From the NCBI GenBank assembly GCA_949295465.1, contig CASFKY010000001.1, positions 1 to 64,000 of the forward strand: a stretch of DNA of 64,000 bases. The letters are read 5' to 3'. The notes under the pieces were generated by a model. That model did no database searches. It was not told the origin of the DNA and worked only from the letters and a program-made list of their open reading frames with translations. Source of the stretch: an uncultured Oscillospiraceae bacterium (GTDB lineage: Bacteria; Bacillota; Clostridia; Oscillospirales; Ruminococcaceae). Shown in pieces: positions 25,469-34,369 of the stretch; position 1 is the first letter of the stretch, and each line of letters begins with the position of its first letter. The position numbers and the translations under genes are program-made.

Positions 25469-27489
25469 CAGACTTCCTCCCCTGCCAGTTTTTTCAGGGC
25501 GTTTTCATCCAGCACCGGCACGCCCAGGGCCGTGGCCTTTTCCAGCTTGCTGCCGGCGGCCTCGCCCGCCACCAGATAGCTTGTCTTTTTGCTGACGCTG
25601 CCGCTCACCCGGCCGCCCCGGGCCTCGATGTACTCGGCTGCCTGGGTGCGGCCCATGGTGGGCAGGGTGCCGGTGATCACAAAGGTAAGCCCCTCGAAGG
25701 CGCCGCTCACCGGCTCCTTGCGGGTGGCCTGCATGTTCACCCCCGCCGCTTTCAGCCGGGCCAGCAGTTCCTGGTTGGCCGGGTCGGCAAAAAAGTCGTG
25801 CACCGACTGGGCGGTCAGTTCTCCCACATCCCGCACGGCGGCCAGCTCTTCCACGCTGGCGGCGGCAATGGCGTCCACCCCGCCCAGGGTCTGCACCAGC
25901 TGCTTGGCCGAGGCCTTGCCGATGTTGGGAATGCCCAGGCCCGCCAGCAGCTTCTGGGGGTCCTCGGCCTTTTTGGCCTCAATGGCGTTCAAAAGATTGT
26001 CCACCGTCTTTTCCTTGCCGATGAGGCCGGAATCCAGCAGCTCCTGCCGGTGGTTCTGGAGAGTGAAGATGTCGGCGATCCCCTTCAGGTACCCCTGGCG
26101 GATCAGAGTCTGGATGGTGGACTCGCCCAGCCCCTTGATGTCCATGGCGTCCCGGCAGACGAAGTTGAGCAGGTGCCGCTCCAGCTGGGCGGGGCAGTTG
26201 GCCCCCATGCACAGATAGTCGGCGCTGTCGGGCTGGCGCACCACCCGGGCCCCGCAGGCCGGGCAGTAGGCGGGGAACACGAACTTGCGGGCATCGGCCG
26301 GCCGCTTGGAGAGATTCACCTCTTTGACACGGGGGATGATCTCGCCGGATTTGTAGACCACCACCGTGTCTCCCAGCCGGATATCCAGATCCCGGATGTA
26401 ATCCTCATTGTGGAGGGTGGCCCGGGAGACCTGGGTGCCGCACAGGTGCACCGTGTCGAACACCGCCGTGGGGGTGATGCGGCCGGTGCGGCCCACCGAA
26501 AGCTCAATGTGCCGCAGCACCGCCTCCTTCTCCTCTGCGCCGTACTTGTAGGCCACCTGGAAACCGCTGTTCTTGGCCGAGTCGGGCAGCAGATGGCGTT
26601 TGTGGAGGTCGTTCACCTTGATGACCGCCCCGTCGATGTCATAGGGCAGCTGGCCCCGCATCTCCCCGATCTTCTGGATGGCCTGCCACACCTCGTCGGC
26701 ATTGTGACAGAGGTAATAATGCTCGATGGTCTTGATGCCCGCCTTGTGCAGGAAGTCGTAGGCCTCCAGATGGGTTGTGAAGTCCATTCCCTTTACATCC
26801 TGAACATTGAAAATAAAGAGCGACAGATGGCGGTTTTTGGTCACCCGCTTGTCCATCTGGCGCAGGGTGCCGGCGGCGCAGTTGCGGGGGTTGGCAAACA
26901 CCTTGCCCTTGTGGTTTTCCTGGTAGGCGTTTACCGCCTCAAAGGCGGCCCGCTCCATATACACTTCGCCCCGCACTTCCAGATACTCCACCGGCAGGGC
27001 CAGCTGCTCCACCACGTCGTCGATGACCCGGGCGTTGGGGGTCACGTCCTCCCCGTTCAGGCGCCCGTCGCCCCGGGTGAGGGCGGTGGTGAGCTTGCCG
27101 TTTTCGTACCGCAGGGACATGGACAGTCCGTCAATCTTGGTCTCCACCAGGAAGGTGGTGTCGGCGCCCAGCTTTTCCTGGGTGCTGTTCACAAAGTCGT
27201 CCACCGCCTCTTTGGTAAACAGGTCCTGCATGGAGAGCATGGGCACCCGGTGGGCCACCATCTTGCCCACCTGCCGCATGGCGGTGCCCCCCACATGCTG
27301 GGTGGGAGATTCGGGGAGAATCCAGTCCTTATGGGCGGCCTCGATCTCCTTGAGCTGGCGCACCATGGCGTCATACTCGGCGTCCGAGATCTCCGACTCG
27401 TTTTCGTCGTAATACTGGCGGCTGTATTTGGCCAGCAGTTCCACCAGCTGGGCGTATCTTGCTTTCAATTCGGTATAGTTCATTCTCAA
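25468..27489 (-). CDS. ligA: NAD-dependent DNA ligase LigA
   Basis: Seals nicks in replication and repair. The 673 residues are standard: N-terminal Ia domain with YYDENESEISDAEYD, adenylation motif ETKIDGLSM with the catalytic Lys, OB fold, a four-Cys zinc finger (CPACG and CMGANCPAQ), helix-hairpin-helix repeats, and a BRCT domain (FVITGTLPTMGRTQAAEYIEARGG split across the end). It leads a four-gene unit with the Cys-rich protein, the acyltransferase and the nitroreductase. Confidence 0.97.
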   Translation of the reverse strand: MRMNYTELKARYAQLVELLAKYSRQYYDENESEISDAEYDAMVRQLKEIEAAHKDWILPESPTQHVGGTAMRQVGKMVAHRVPMLSMQDLFTKEAVDDFVNSTQEKLGADTTFLVETKIDGLSMSLRYENGKLTTALTRGDGRLNGEDVTPNARVIDDVVEQLALPVEYLEVRGEVYMERAAFEAVNAYQENHKGKVFANPRNCAAGTLRQMDKRVTKNRHLSLFIFNVQDVKGMDFTTHLEAYDFLHKAGIKTIEHYYLCHNADEVWQAIQKIGEMRGQLPYDIDGAVIKVNDLHKRHLLPDSAKNSGFQVAYKYGAEEKEAVLRHIELSVGRTGRITPTAVFDTVHLCGTQVSRATLHNEDYIRDLDIRLGDTVVVYKSGEIIPRVKEVNLSKRPADARKFVFPAYCPACGARVVRQPDSADYLCMGANCPAQLERHLLNFVCRDAMDIKGLGESTIQTLIRQGYLKGIADIFTLQNHRQELLDSGLIGKEKTVDNLLNAIEAKKAEDPQKLLAGLGIPNIGKASAKQLVQTLGGVDAIAAASVEELAAVRDVGELTAQSVHDFFADPANQELLARLKAAGVNMQATRKEPVSGAFEGLTFVITGTLPTMGRTQAAEYIEARGGRVSGSVSKKTSYLVAGEAAGSKLEKATALGVPVLDENALKKLAGEEV

Positions 27490-27557
27490 AGCTCCATCCG
27501 GGGCCGCCCAGGCGGGCGGCTGGCCGCAGAATTCAGGGTTCCAAAATCCGTCCTTTT

Positions 27558-27586
27558 ATTATACCCAATCGGAGCGGCAAAGTCTA
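27558..27586 (-). promoter_or_regulatory. ligA promoter
   Basis: Minus strand: -35 TAGACT (27586-27581), 17-bp spacer, consensus -10 TATAAT (27563-27558). Confidence 0.65.
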
Positions 27587-27595
27587 CCGCCGCCC

Positions 27596-28276
27596 TCAGC
27601 CCGAGGAGCGGGAATAGAAATTCGGCGTCTCGCCGCTGAGCACCATCTGCACCACGCTCACCGTCTCCTGCACCTCCACCGTGTGGATATAGCCGGAGAT
27701 GCTGGCCACCATGTCGATGGTGAAGGTGATCTTCACCTGAAAATCGGTCTGGTTGATGCCGGTGCTCTCCATGCTGCTCTCCACCTCGCTGAGCACATAG
27801 CCGCTCTGGCTCATGGCAAAATCGATGTTGGGGCCTTTGCCGGTAAAAAAGCGCCAGCCTAAAAGGCTGCCCAGGGGGATCTCCACATTGATCTCCTCGT
27901 TTTCCTGCAAGATCTGGTTCATGGCGTGGCCCAGGCAGATCTCCACATAGTTGAGCCGGGCGGTATTGGTGGTGACGGTGCGCACCTGGCCCTGGCTGTC
28001 ATATTCCAGCTGATAGAGCCCCTCGTACAGATCGGGCTGCTCTTCCAGCGCCCGGTGGATGCCCCCGGCAATGGCGTCTGAGGCGATGCCCTTGCAGGCG
28101 TATTCCACCGATTCCCGCACCGCCGGCCCGAAGCTGCCCATCGCCCGGAAAATCAGGTAACAGGCCAGCGCCGCCAGCAGCAGCATCCAGGCCAGCCGGC
28201 CCTTGAGTTTTTCCCGCCTGCGCACCGAGCGCAGGGGTGTGCTGGACTTTTTGAGCAATTCGGCCACCCCCTTCAT
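27596..28276 (-). CDS. yunB: Sporulation protein YunB
   Basis: Sporulation protein of about 226 residues with one N-terminal membrane helix (LAWMLLLAALACYLIFRAM) and an exported domain. The segments YACKGIASDAIAGGIHRAL and NYVEICLGHAMNQIL, plus VEIPLGSLLGWRFFTGKGPNI, match the YunB family, controlled by sigma-E in Bacillus and needed for normal spore formation. The start is uncertain: ATG at 28276 lacks a clear ribosome binding site, while TTG at 28258 lies 6 bp after GGGGGTGG and would give 220 residues. A terminator separates it from lysA. Confidence 0.85.
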   Translation of the reverse strand: MKGVAELLKKSSTPLRSVRRREKLKGRLAWMLLLAALACYLIFRAMGSFGPAVRESVEYACKGIASDAIAGGIHRALEEQPDLYEGLYQLEYDSQGQVRTVTTNTARLNYVEICLGHAMNQILQENEEINVEIPLGSLLGWRFFTGKGPNIDFAMSQSGYVLSEVESSMESTGINQTDFQVKITFTIDMVASISGYIHTVEVQETVSVVQMVLSGETPNFYSRSSG

Positions 28277-28331
28277 GGGCAATATATTCCCATTTGGGGC
28301 CGAATGTGTGCTTTTTGGGGCCCTGTGCGCG

Positions 28332-28370
28332 CAAAAAAGCCGCCCCTGCCCGCAAAAGGCAGAGGCGGCC
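28332..28370 (-). terminator. lysA terminator
   Basis: Minus strand stem GCCGCCTCTGCC / GGCAGGGGCGGC followed by TTTTTTG, just past the lysA stop. It isolates yunB as its own unit. Confidence 0.85.
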
Positions 28371-28387
28371 CAAAAGCCGGTCAGGGA

Positions 28388-29659
28388 TTATTTTTTGAAG
28401 TAGTCCTTGAAGAAGGGGGTGAAGTCGAAGGTGGCGAAGTAGTCCGCCGGGGTCTCGGCCCGCCGGATCAGCTGATGGGAGCCGTCCTCTTTCAGGAGCA
28501 CCTCGGCGCTGCGCAGCTTGCCGTTGTAGTTGTAGCCCATGGAAAAGCCATGGGCGCCGGTGTCGTGGATGACCAGCACGTCCCCGATATCAATTTCGGG
28601 CAGCATCCGATCCACCGCGAACTTGTCGTTGTTCTCGCACAGGCCGCCGGTCACGTCGTACTTGTGGTCGCAGGGGGCGTGTTCCTTGCCCAGCACAGTA
28701 ATGTGGTGGTAAGCGCCGTACATGGCCGGGCGCATCAGGTTGGCGGCGCAGGCGTCCACGCCGATGTACTCCTTCTGGATGTGCTTCTGATGGAGCACGG
28801 TGGTGACCAGGTGGCCGTAGGGGCCCAGCATGAAGCGGCCCATCTCGGTATAGATGGAGATGTCCCCCATGCCCGCCGGAACCAGGATCTCCTCAAACTG
28901 GCGGCGGACCCCCTCGCCGATGGCCAGGATGTCGTTGCGGGGCTGCTCGGGGCGGTAGTCGATGCCCACGCCGCCGGACAGGTTGATGAAGGTAATGTGG
29001 GCGCCGGTGGCCTCTTTGAGACGGACAGCCAGCCGGAACAGGATGCCCGCCAGCATGGGATAGTACTCGTTGGTGACGGTGTTGCTGGCCAGGAAGGCGT
29101 GGATGCCGAAATTCTTGGCGCCCTTGGCCATGAGCATCTTGTAGGCCTTTACCATCTGCTCCTCGGTCATGCCGTATTTGGCGTCGCCGGGGTTATCCAT
29201 GATATCGTTGCCCAGGCTGAACAGCCCGCCCGGGTTGAAACGGCAGCAGATGGTCTCGGGCACGGCGGCCACCCTTTCCAGGAAATCCACCATGGTCAGG
29301 TCGTCCAGGTTGATGATGGCCCCCAGCTCATAGGCTTTCTGCATATCCTCCACCGGGGTATCGTTGGAGGAGAACATGATGTCGTGGCCCTTGAAGCCGC
29401 AGGCCTCGCTCATGAGCAGTTCGGTGTAGGAGGAGCAATCCACCCCGCAGCCCTCTTCCTGGAGAATCTTGAGCAGGTAGGGGTTGGGCGTGGCCTTGAC
29501 CGCGAAATACTCCTTGAAGCCCTTGTTCCAGGCAAAGGCCTGGTTCACCCGGCGGGCGTTTTCCCGGATGCCCTTTTCGTCATAGATGTGGAACGGGGTG
29601 GGCACATCCTCGATGATGCGCTGGGCCTGTTCCAGGGTGATGAACGGTTTCTTTTCCAT
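28388..29659 (-). CDS. lysA: Diaminopimelate decarboxylase
   Basis: PLP enzyme making lysine from meso-diaminopimelate. The 423 residues are a fold-III alanine-racemase-like barrel with the PLP Lys in YFAVKATPNP (about Lys55), then a beta domain with CENNDKFAVDR and DTGAHGFSMGYNYNG. The usual HIGSQ loop is replaced by HAFLASNTVTNEYYP, a variant I associate with gut Clostridia; specificity for other amino acids cannot be excluded. It has its own promoter (29728-29757) and terminator. Confidence 0.83.
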   Translation of the reverse strand: MEKKPFITLEQAQRIIEDVPTPFHIYDEKGIRENARRVNQAFAWNKGFKEYFAVKATPNPYLLKILQEEGCGVDCSSYTELLMSEACGFKGHDIMFSSNDTPVEDMQKAYELGAIINLDDLTMVDFLERVAAVPETICCRFNPGGLFSLGNDIMDNPGDAKYGMTEEQMVKAYKMLMAKGAKNFGIHAFLASNTVTNEYYPMLAGILFRLAVRLKEATGAHITFINLSGGVGIDYRPEQPRNDILAIGEGVRRQFEEILVPAGMGDISIYTEMGRFMLGPYGHLVTTVLHQKHIQKEYIGVDACAANLMRPAMYGAYHHITVLGKEHAPCDHKYDVTGGLCENNDKFAVDRMLPEIDIGDVLVIHDTGAHGFSMGYNYNGKLRSAEVLLKEDGSHQLIRRAETPADYFATFDFTPFFKDYFKK

Positions 29660-29727
29660 TTTACTTTCCTTCCCGCTGATTCTTTTCTCTCCCGGCCAAA
29701 GGCCGGAAAACAGCCTTTCTGCAACTA

Positions 29728-29757
29728 ATTATACGGCAGGGCCGCGCCGGCAGACAA
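29728..29757 (-). promoter_or_regulatory. lysA promoter
   Basis: Minus strand: -35 TTGTCT (29757-29752), 18-bp spacer, consensus -10 TATAAT (29733-29728). No lysine riboswitch is recognisable in the short leader. Confidence 0.65.
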
Positions 29758-29820
29758 TAGGCACATACCCTAAAATTTTTTCGGCCGCACGCCCGGAATT
29801 TGGCAGCGCCCTGCCCGCCG

Positions 29821-30354
29821 TCAGTACTCGATGCCCTCCCGGGCGCCGATGCCCTGCCGGTAGGGGTGCTTTTCGGCCTCCATCCGGATGAGGTAGTCCA
29901 CCCGGTCCGCCAGCCAGGAGGGGGCGCTGTGGCCGGTGAACACCACCTCCCACCGGGCGCTGCCCTCCAAAAGGGGTGCAAGGCTCTCCCGGGGCAAAAA
30001 TCCCTTTTCGGCGGCGTCCACCCCCTCGTCCAGCACCAGCAGACAGCCGGGCCGCGCCTTTGCCAGGTCCAGGGCCCGGGCCAGGATGCTCTGCTGAAGC
30101 CGGGCACAGGCGGCCCTTTCTTCCTCGGTCATAGCAAAGATGAATTTCTGGTCCGACGGGCCGCTGAGCACCAGGGCCCCCAGCCGGCGCAGAGGCTCCA
30201 GTTCACCGCTCTGGCCGTTTTTCAAAAACTGGGCAAACACCACCTGCCCACCCCGGCCCAGCACCCGCAGGGCCAGCCCCGCGGCCGCGGTGGTCTTGCC
30301 CTTGCCGGTTCCGTAGTAGAGATGACGGCAGTAGGTCCTTTCTCTCTTTTCCAT
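29821..30354 (-). CDS. Cob(I)alamin adenosyltransferase (CobO/BtuR type)
   Basis: Adds the 5'-deoxyadenosyl group from ATP to cob(I)alamin to make coenzyme B12. The 177 residues start with the P-loop YYGTGKGKTTAAAG typical of the CobA/CobO/BtuR fold, followed by FAQFLKNG and the LLVLDEG Walker B strand. It is 9 bp downstream of the GMP-PMI fusion gene, as the last gene of the sugar-nucleotide operon, an unexplained pairing. No cobalamin riboswitch is visible. Confidence 0.9.
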   Translation of the reverse strand: MEKRERTYCRHLYYGTGKGKTTAAAGLALRVLGRGGQVVFAQFLKNGQSGELEPLRRLGALVLSGPSDQKFIFAMTEEERAACARLQQSILARALDLAKARPGCLLVLDEGVDAAEKGFLPRESLAPLLEGSARWEVVFTGHSAPSWLADRVDYLIRMEAEKHPYRQGIGAREGIEY

Positions 30355-30363
30355 AGTCCTCCT

Positions 30364-32670
30364 TTATACCTGCACCTGCAAGAGGCTGCCGGTGCCCTCA
30401 ATTTTCACCCGGCAGGCCCCCGCCGGCAGGAAAAAGCAATCGGCCGGCCGGTATTCCAGTTTTGTCTTGCCTGCCTGGAGAGTGCCGCTGCCCTCCAGAA
30501 AGAGCAGCGCCGTGAAGGAGGCCTCGCTGCCCGCAAAGGAACAGCGGCCCGGGATTTCCCGCCTGGTCACCGCAAAATATTTGCAGTTGCACACCTCCTG
30601 CACGCCCCCGCTTTGGGGCAGCACAGGCTGGATCTCCATAGGGCCGGGCACCAGCACTTCCAGCGCCTGCTTTTCGTGGAGGCGGCGGGGGTGGCCGAAA
30701 GCGTCCAGCCGGCCATAGTCGTACAGCCGGTAGGTGAGGTCGGAGCTCTGCTGCACCTCGCACAAAAGGATGCCCGCCCCGATGGCGTGTACCGTGCCGC
30801 TGGGGATGAACACCGTCATGCCCCGGCTCACCGGGACCCGGCGCAGCACCTCCAGGAGCGTGCCCTCCCGGATGCGCCGGGAGATCTCCTGCCGGGTGAT
30901 GGGGCGGGTAAAGCCGCAGTAGAGGCAGGCCCCGGGCTGGCAGTCCATCACATACCACATCTCGTTTTTGCCGTAAGAGTTCTCGTATTTCAGGGCATAA
31001 TCGTCCCCCGGGTGCACCTGGATGGAGAGAGCCTGCCGGGCGTCGATGAGCTTGATAAGCAGGGGGAAGCTCTTGAGGTGCTGGCACTTCCAGCCCCACT
31101 TTTCCCGGCCGATCCGCTCCAGGTACTCCCCGAAAAGCAGCCCCCGGAACCGGCCGGTGGCCACAGTGCTCTGGCCCGCCTCGTGGGCCGAGAGCTCCCA
31201 GCTCTCCCCAATCCGATCGTAATCGCACTTTTTGTGGTACACATCCCGCAGCCGGGTGCCGCCCCACAGGTTGTCGTGGAAGGCCGGCTCCAGCCGGATC
31301 AGCTCCTCCCCCCGGGCGGGCAGACGAAAGGCCTCCTCCTCGGCAGGGGCGTCCTCCTCGGCGGGCAGGCCGGTGCGCACCAACAGCAGCACCAGCGGCT
31401 CTTCCCCCTCGTTGAGGAGGTCGGTCTGCTGGCCCGCCCCCGCCTCAAAGCTCTGACCCGGGCGCAGCCGGTTGCTGACCCCCTCCCCTTCCAACAGGGC
31501 AACACCCTTCAAAAGGGTGAGGCGGCAGGTCTGCCCCGGACCGGGGCGCAGGCCCCACCGGCGGCCCCGGAACACCGAGAGCTTGTCCACCTGGTAGCCC
31601 TCCCCCTGGCTCAGAAGCTGGCGGGTGCCCCAGGGGGCATAGCGCAGGCTGCCCTCCTCAAAATAGGCCCGGTATTCCGGGTGTTCGGCCAGGATCTCCT
31701 TGATGCGGCTGCCGGAACCGCTGCGGGTGATGTACAGCGCGTCCGGCGTGTCCACTAAGGAGAGGTCTTGCAGGCCATTGGCCACAATGAGCTTGCCGGG
31801 CACCCGGCCCAGAAGGTGGACGTTCCGGCAGTCCTGCTCCACCACGCTGCCCTCCCGACGAGCGCCGCCGTATCGGATCAGGCTCTCCAGGTCCACCACC
31901 CGGCGCCATAGAAAATCCCCCTGTACCAGCCGCATCCGATCCGAGCGGCGGGTGAGGGCCTCGCCGATGCTCAGGGCGGGCAGGTCCTCCCAGAACACAG
32001 CCGAGATCTGGCTGTACCGGCCCGAGAGCTCCAGGCCCGGCAGCCGGTCTTCCAGCTTTTGGCAGAGGTCAGGGCAAAACCGGCGGGTCTGGGCCAGGAA
32101 ATCCCCCGCCCGGCCCATGACGATGCCGGTATCCCACAGCCAGCCCTCCCGGGCCGGCAGGGCCTCGGCCTCCTGCCGGCTGGCCGCGTAGCGGTAATCC
32201 ACCCCGCCCGAGGGCAGACGGCGCAGAAATCCGCAGCCGGCGGCCGCCTCCCGGGGCTCCACCCCGAGACAGCACAGCCAGCCCCCGGCCATCCACTCCC
32301 GCCCCTGCACCACGGCGGCCTTGTAGTTCTCCCCCTCGATCACATGGTCGGTGGAGACCACCAGGAAATTCTCCGAGGGGTTGGCGCACAGGCAGGCCAG
32401 CACCAGGGCCGGCAGGGTACGCCGACCCTCCTCCTCGCAGAAGCACCGATATCGCAGCCCCTGGAACACCTGCAGCTGGCCCTGGACGATCTGCCGGTAT
32501 TTCTGGGCGGTGAAGATCCAGAATTCCTCGCAGAAGGGCATGTTGCGCAGGATGGCCTCCTGAAAAAGGGAGTGGCTGCCCACCAGGTCCACAAACTGTT
32601 TGGGGTAATTTTTGCGGGAGAGGGGCCAGAGCCGGTCTCCGGCGCCCCCCGCCAACACAAGACAGATCAT
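30364..32670 (-). CDS. Fusion: degenerate mannose-1-phosphate guanylyltransferase plus class I mannose-6-phosphate isomerase
   Basis: 768 residues, two enzymes joined. Residues 1-290 resemble ManC, with LAGGAGDRLWPLSRKNYPKQF (split: signature GxGxRxWPLS) and a late WDTGIVM; the FVEKP sugar-binding motif expected near residue 165 is not found. About 300-445 is a ManC-type left-handed helix/cupin segment. From about 460 on lies a class I ManA isomerase with zinc ligands in QVHPGDD (551), KNEMWYV (570) and GTVHAIGAG (628). So fructose-6-P to mannose-6-P isomerisation is likely active, while guanylyltransfer is doubtful. A separate ManC at 34370-35434 can supply that activity. Confidence 0.85.
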   Translation of the reverse strand: MICLVLAGGAGDRLWPLSRKNYPKQFVDLVGSHSLFQEAILRNMPFCEEFWIFTAQKYRQIVQGQLQVFQGLRYRCFCEEEGRRTLPALVLACLCANPSENFLVVSTDHVIEGENYKAAVVQGREWMAGGWLCCLGVEPREAAAGCGFLRRLPSGGVDYRYAASRQEAEALPAREGWLWDTGIVMGRAGDFLAQTRRFCPDLCQKLEDRLPGLELSGRYSQISAVFWEDLPALSIGEALTRRSDRMRLVQGDFLWRRVVDLESLIRYGGARREGSVVEQDCRNVHLLGRVPGKLIVANGLQDLSLVDTPDALYITRSGSGSRIKEILAEHPEYRAYFEEGSLRYAPWGTRQLLSQGEGYQVDKLSVFRGRRWGLRPGPGQTCRLTLLKGVALLEGEGVSNRLRPGQSFEAGAGQQTDLLNEGEEPLVLLLVRTGLPAEEDAPAEEEAFRLPARGEELIRLEPAFHDNLWGGTRLRDVYHKKCDYDRIGESWELSAHEAGQSTVATGRFRGLLFGEYLERIGREKWGWKCQHLKSFPLLIKLIDARQALSIQVHPGDDYALKYENSYGKNEMWYVMDCQPGACLYCGFTRPITRQEISRRIREGTLLEVLRRVPVSRGMTVFIPSGTVHAIGAGILLCEVQQSSDLTYRLYDYGRLDAFGHPRRLHEKQALEVLVPGPMEIQPVLPQSGGVQEVCNCKYFAVTRREIPGRCSFAGSEASFTALLFLEGSGTLQAGKTKLEYRPADCFFLPAGACRVKIEGTGSLLQVQV

Positions 32671-32671
32671 C

Positions 32672-34357
32672 TTACACCTTCAAGAGGGACTCAGCCGCCC
32701 GGGCCAGGGCTTCGTCCCGCTGCCGGGCCTGGGCCGCCGTATCGCCCACCGAAGTGAGGTACAGCTTGATCTTGGGCTCGGTGCCGCTGGGCCGGATCAT
32801 CAGCCGGCCCCCGTTTTCCAGGGAAAACTCCAGCACGTCGGCGGCAGGCAGACCGGTGGCCCCGGCATTTTGATAATCCCGCACCGCCGTCACCGCCTCC
32901 TCCCCGATGTGGCGGGGCGGCTGGGCTCTCAGCCCTGCCATGATGGCCTGCATCTGCTCCATCCCCTGCATCCCCTCAAAGGCAAAGGAGTGGAGGGAAT
33001 CCCGGTAATAGCCGTAGGTTTCGTAGAGCTTGTCCATGGCCTGGGCCAGGGTGAGGCCCCGACGCTTGTACCAGCGGGCCATCTCACAGATGAGCATGCT
33101 GGCCACCACACCGTCCTTGTCCCGCACATAGCTGCCGGCCAGGTAACCGTAACTCTCCTCAAAGCCGAACACAAAGCGGTCCGCCGCGCCCTGCTTTTCC
33201 AGCAGGCCAATCTGCTCGCCGATGAACTTGAAGCCGGTGAGGGTGCGGCGCAGCTCCACCCCGTAGTGCCGGGCCAGGGGCGTGGCCATCTGGCTGGACA
33301 CGATGGTGGTGACCGCCACCGGCTGCCGGGGCATGGTGCCCTGCTCAAGGCGTCGGGCACAGAGGAAGTCCAGCAGGAGCACCCCCACCTCGTTGCCGCT
33401 CATGAGGCGGTAATCCTCCCCGTCGGGCACCGCAATGCCCACCCGGTCACAGTCCGGGTCGGTGCCCAGCAAAAGATCGGGCTTTTTCTCCTTGCAGAGC
33501 TCCAGCCCCTTCTCCATGGCCTGGCGCACTTCCGGGTTGGGGTAAGGGCAGGTAGGGAAGGTGCCGTCCGGCTCCTTCTGCTCGGGCACCACCCAAAACT
33601 CCCGCACCCCGATCTCCTTGGTGATTCGGCTCACGCATTCCAGGCCGGTGCCGTTGAGGGGGGTGTAAACAACCTTCAGGGGCTCCGCCTCCTCCTGGGG
33701 GCTCAGCACGCTCTGGGCCCTGACCGCCTTGAGGAAGTCATCCAGCACCGTCTCGGGGATCCACCGGATGGATTTTTGGGCAAGGCCTTCTGCAAAGTCT
33801 ATCACCTTTACATCTTCAAAAATCCGCAGTGCCTCGATCTCTTTCAGCACAGCCCGGGCGGCCTCCAGGGTGATCTGGCAGCCGTCGGCCCCATAGACCT
33901 TATAGCCGTTGTACCGGGCCGGGTTGTGGCTGGCAGTGACGCAGACCCCCGCCCCGCAGCCCAGGGCCCGCACCGCAAAGGAGAGGGCGGGGGTGGGCTC
34001 CAGCCGGGGATACAGCCAGGCCTCCACCCCATTGGCCGCCAGCACCCGGGCAGTCTCCTGGGCAAACAGGTCGCTGTTCACCCGGCTGTCGTAGCTGATG
34101 GCCACCTTTTGGGTGAGGCCCTGCTTTTTCAGATAGTTGGCCAGCCCCTGGGTGGCCCGGCGCACCGTGTAGATGTTCATGCGGTTGCTGCCGGCCCCCA
34201 GAAGGCCCCGCAGCCCGCCGGTGCCGAAGGCCAGATCCCGATAAAACCGATCCTCGATCTCCTGCTCGTCCTCCAGGGCCAGCAGCTCCGCCCGGGTGTC
34301 CCCGTCCAACACGGGGCTCTGGCACCAGGCGGCGTATACCGCTCTGTAATCCTGCAT
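32672..34357 (-). CDS. Phosphomannomutase/phosphoglucomutase
   Basis: Alpha-D-phosphohexomutase of 561 residues, the longer PgcA/ManB-like class of Firmicutes. The phosphoserine loop is TASHNPARYNGYKVYG, the metal loop DPDCDRVGIA, the sugar-binding loop GFEESYGYLAG, and the phosphate-binding loop RPSGTEPKIKLY. In this operon it most likely converts mannose-6-phosphate to mannose-1-phosphate for GDP-mannose, though glucose phosphates may also be used. One base separates its stop from the next start. Confidence 0.93.
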   Translation of the reverse strand: MQDYRAVYAAWCQSPVLDGDTRAELLALEDEQEIEDRFYRDLAFGTGGLRGLLGAGSNRMNIYTVRRATQGLANYLKKQGLTQKVAISYDSRVNSDLFAQETARVLAANGVEAWLYPRLEPTPALSFAVRALGCGAGVCVTASHNPARYNGYKVYGADGCQITLEAARAVLKEIEALRIFEDVKVIDFAEGLAQKSIRWIPETVLDDFLKAVRAQSVLSPQEEAEPLKVVYTPLNGTGLECVSRITKEIGVREFWVVPEQKEPDGTFPTCPYPNPEVRQAMEKGLELCKEKKPDLLLGTDPDCDRVGIAVPDGEDYRLMSGNEVGVLLLDFLCARRLEQGTMPRQPVAVTTIVSSQMATPLARHYGVELRRTLTGFKFIGEQIGLLEKQGAADRFVFGFEESYGYLAGSYVRDKDGVVASMLICEMARWYKRRGLTLAQAMDKLYETYGYYRDSLHSFAFEGMQGMEQMQAIMAGLRAQPPRHIGEEAVTAVRDYQNAGATGLPAADVLEFSLENGGRLMIRPSGTEPKIKLYLTSVGDTAAQARQRDEALARAAESLLKV

Positions 34358-34369
34358 AGTATTTCCCCT

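Noticed and set aside
29660..29820. Cobalamin or lysine riboswitch around cobO and lysA
   Set aside because: The intervals are too short and show no conserved riboswitch elements.
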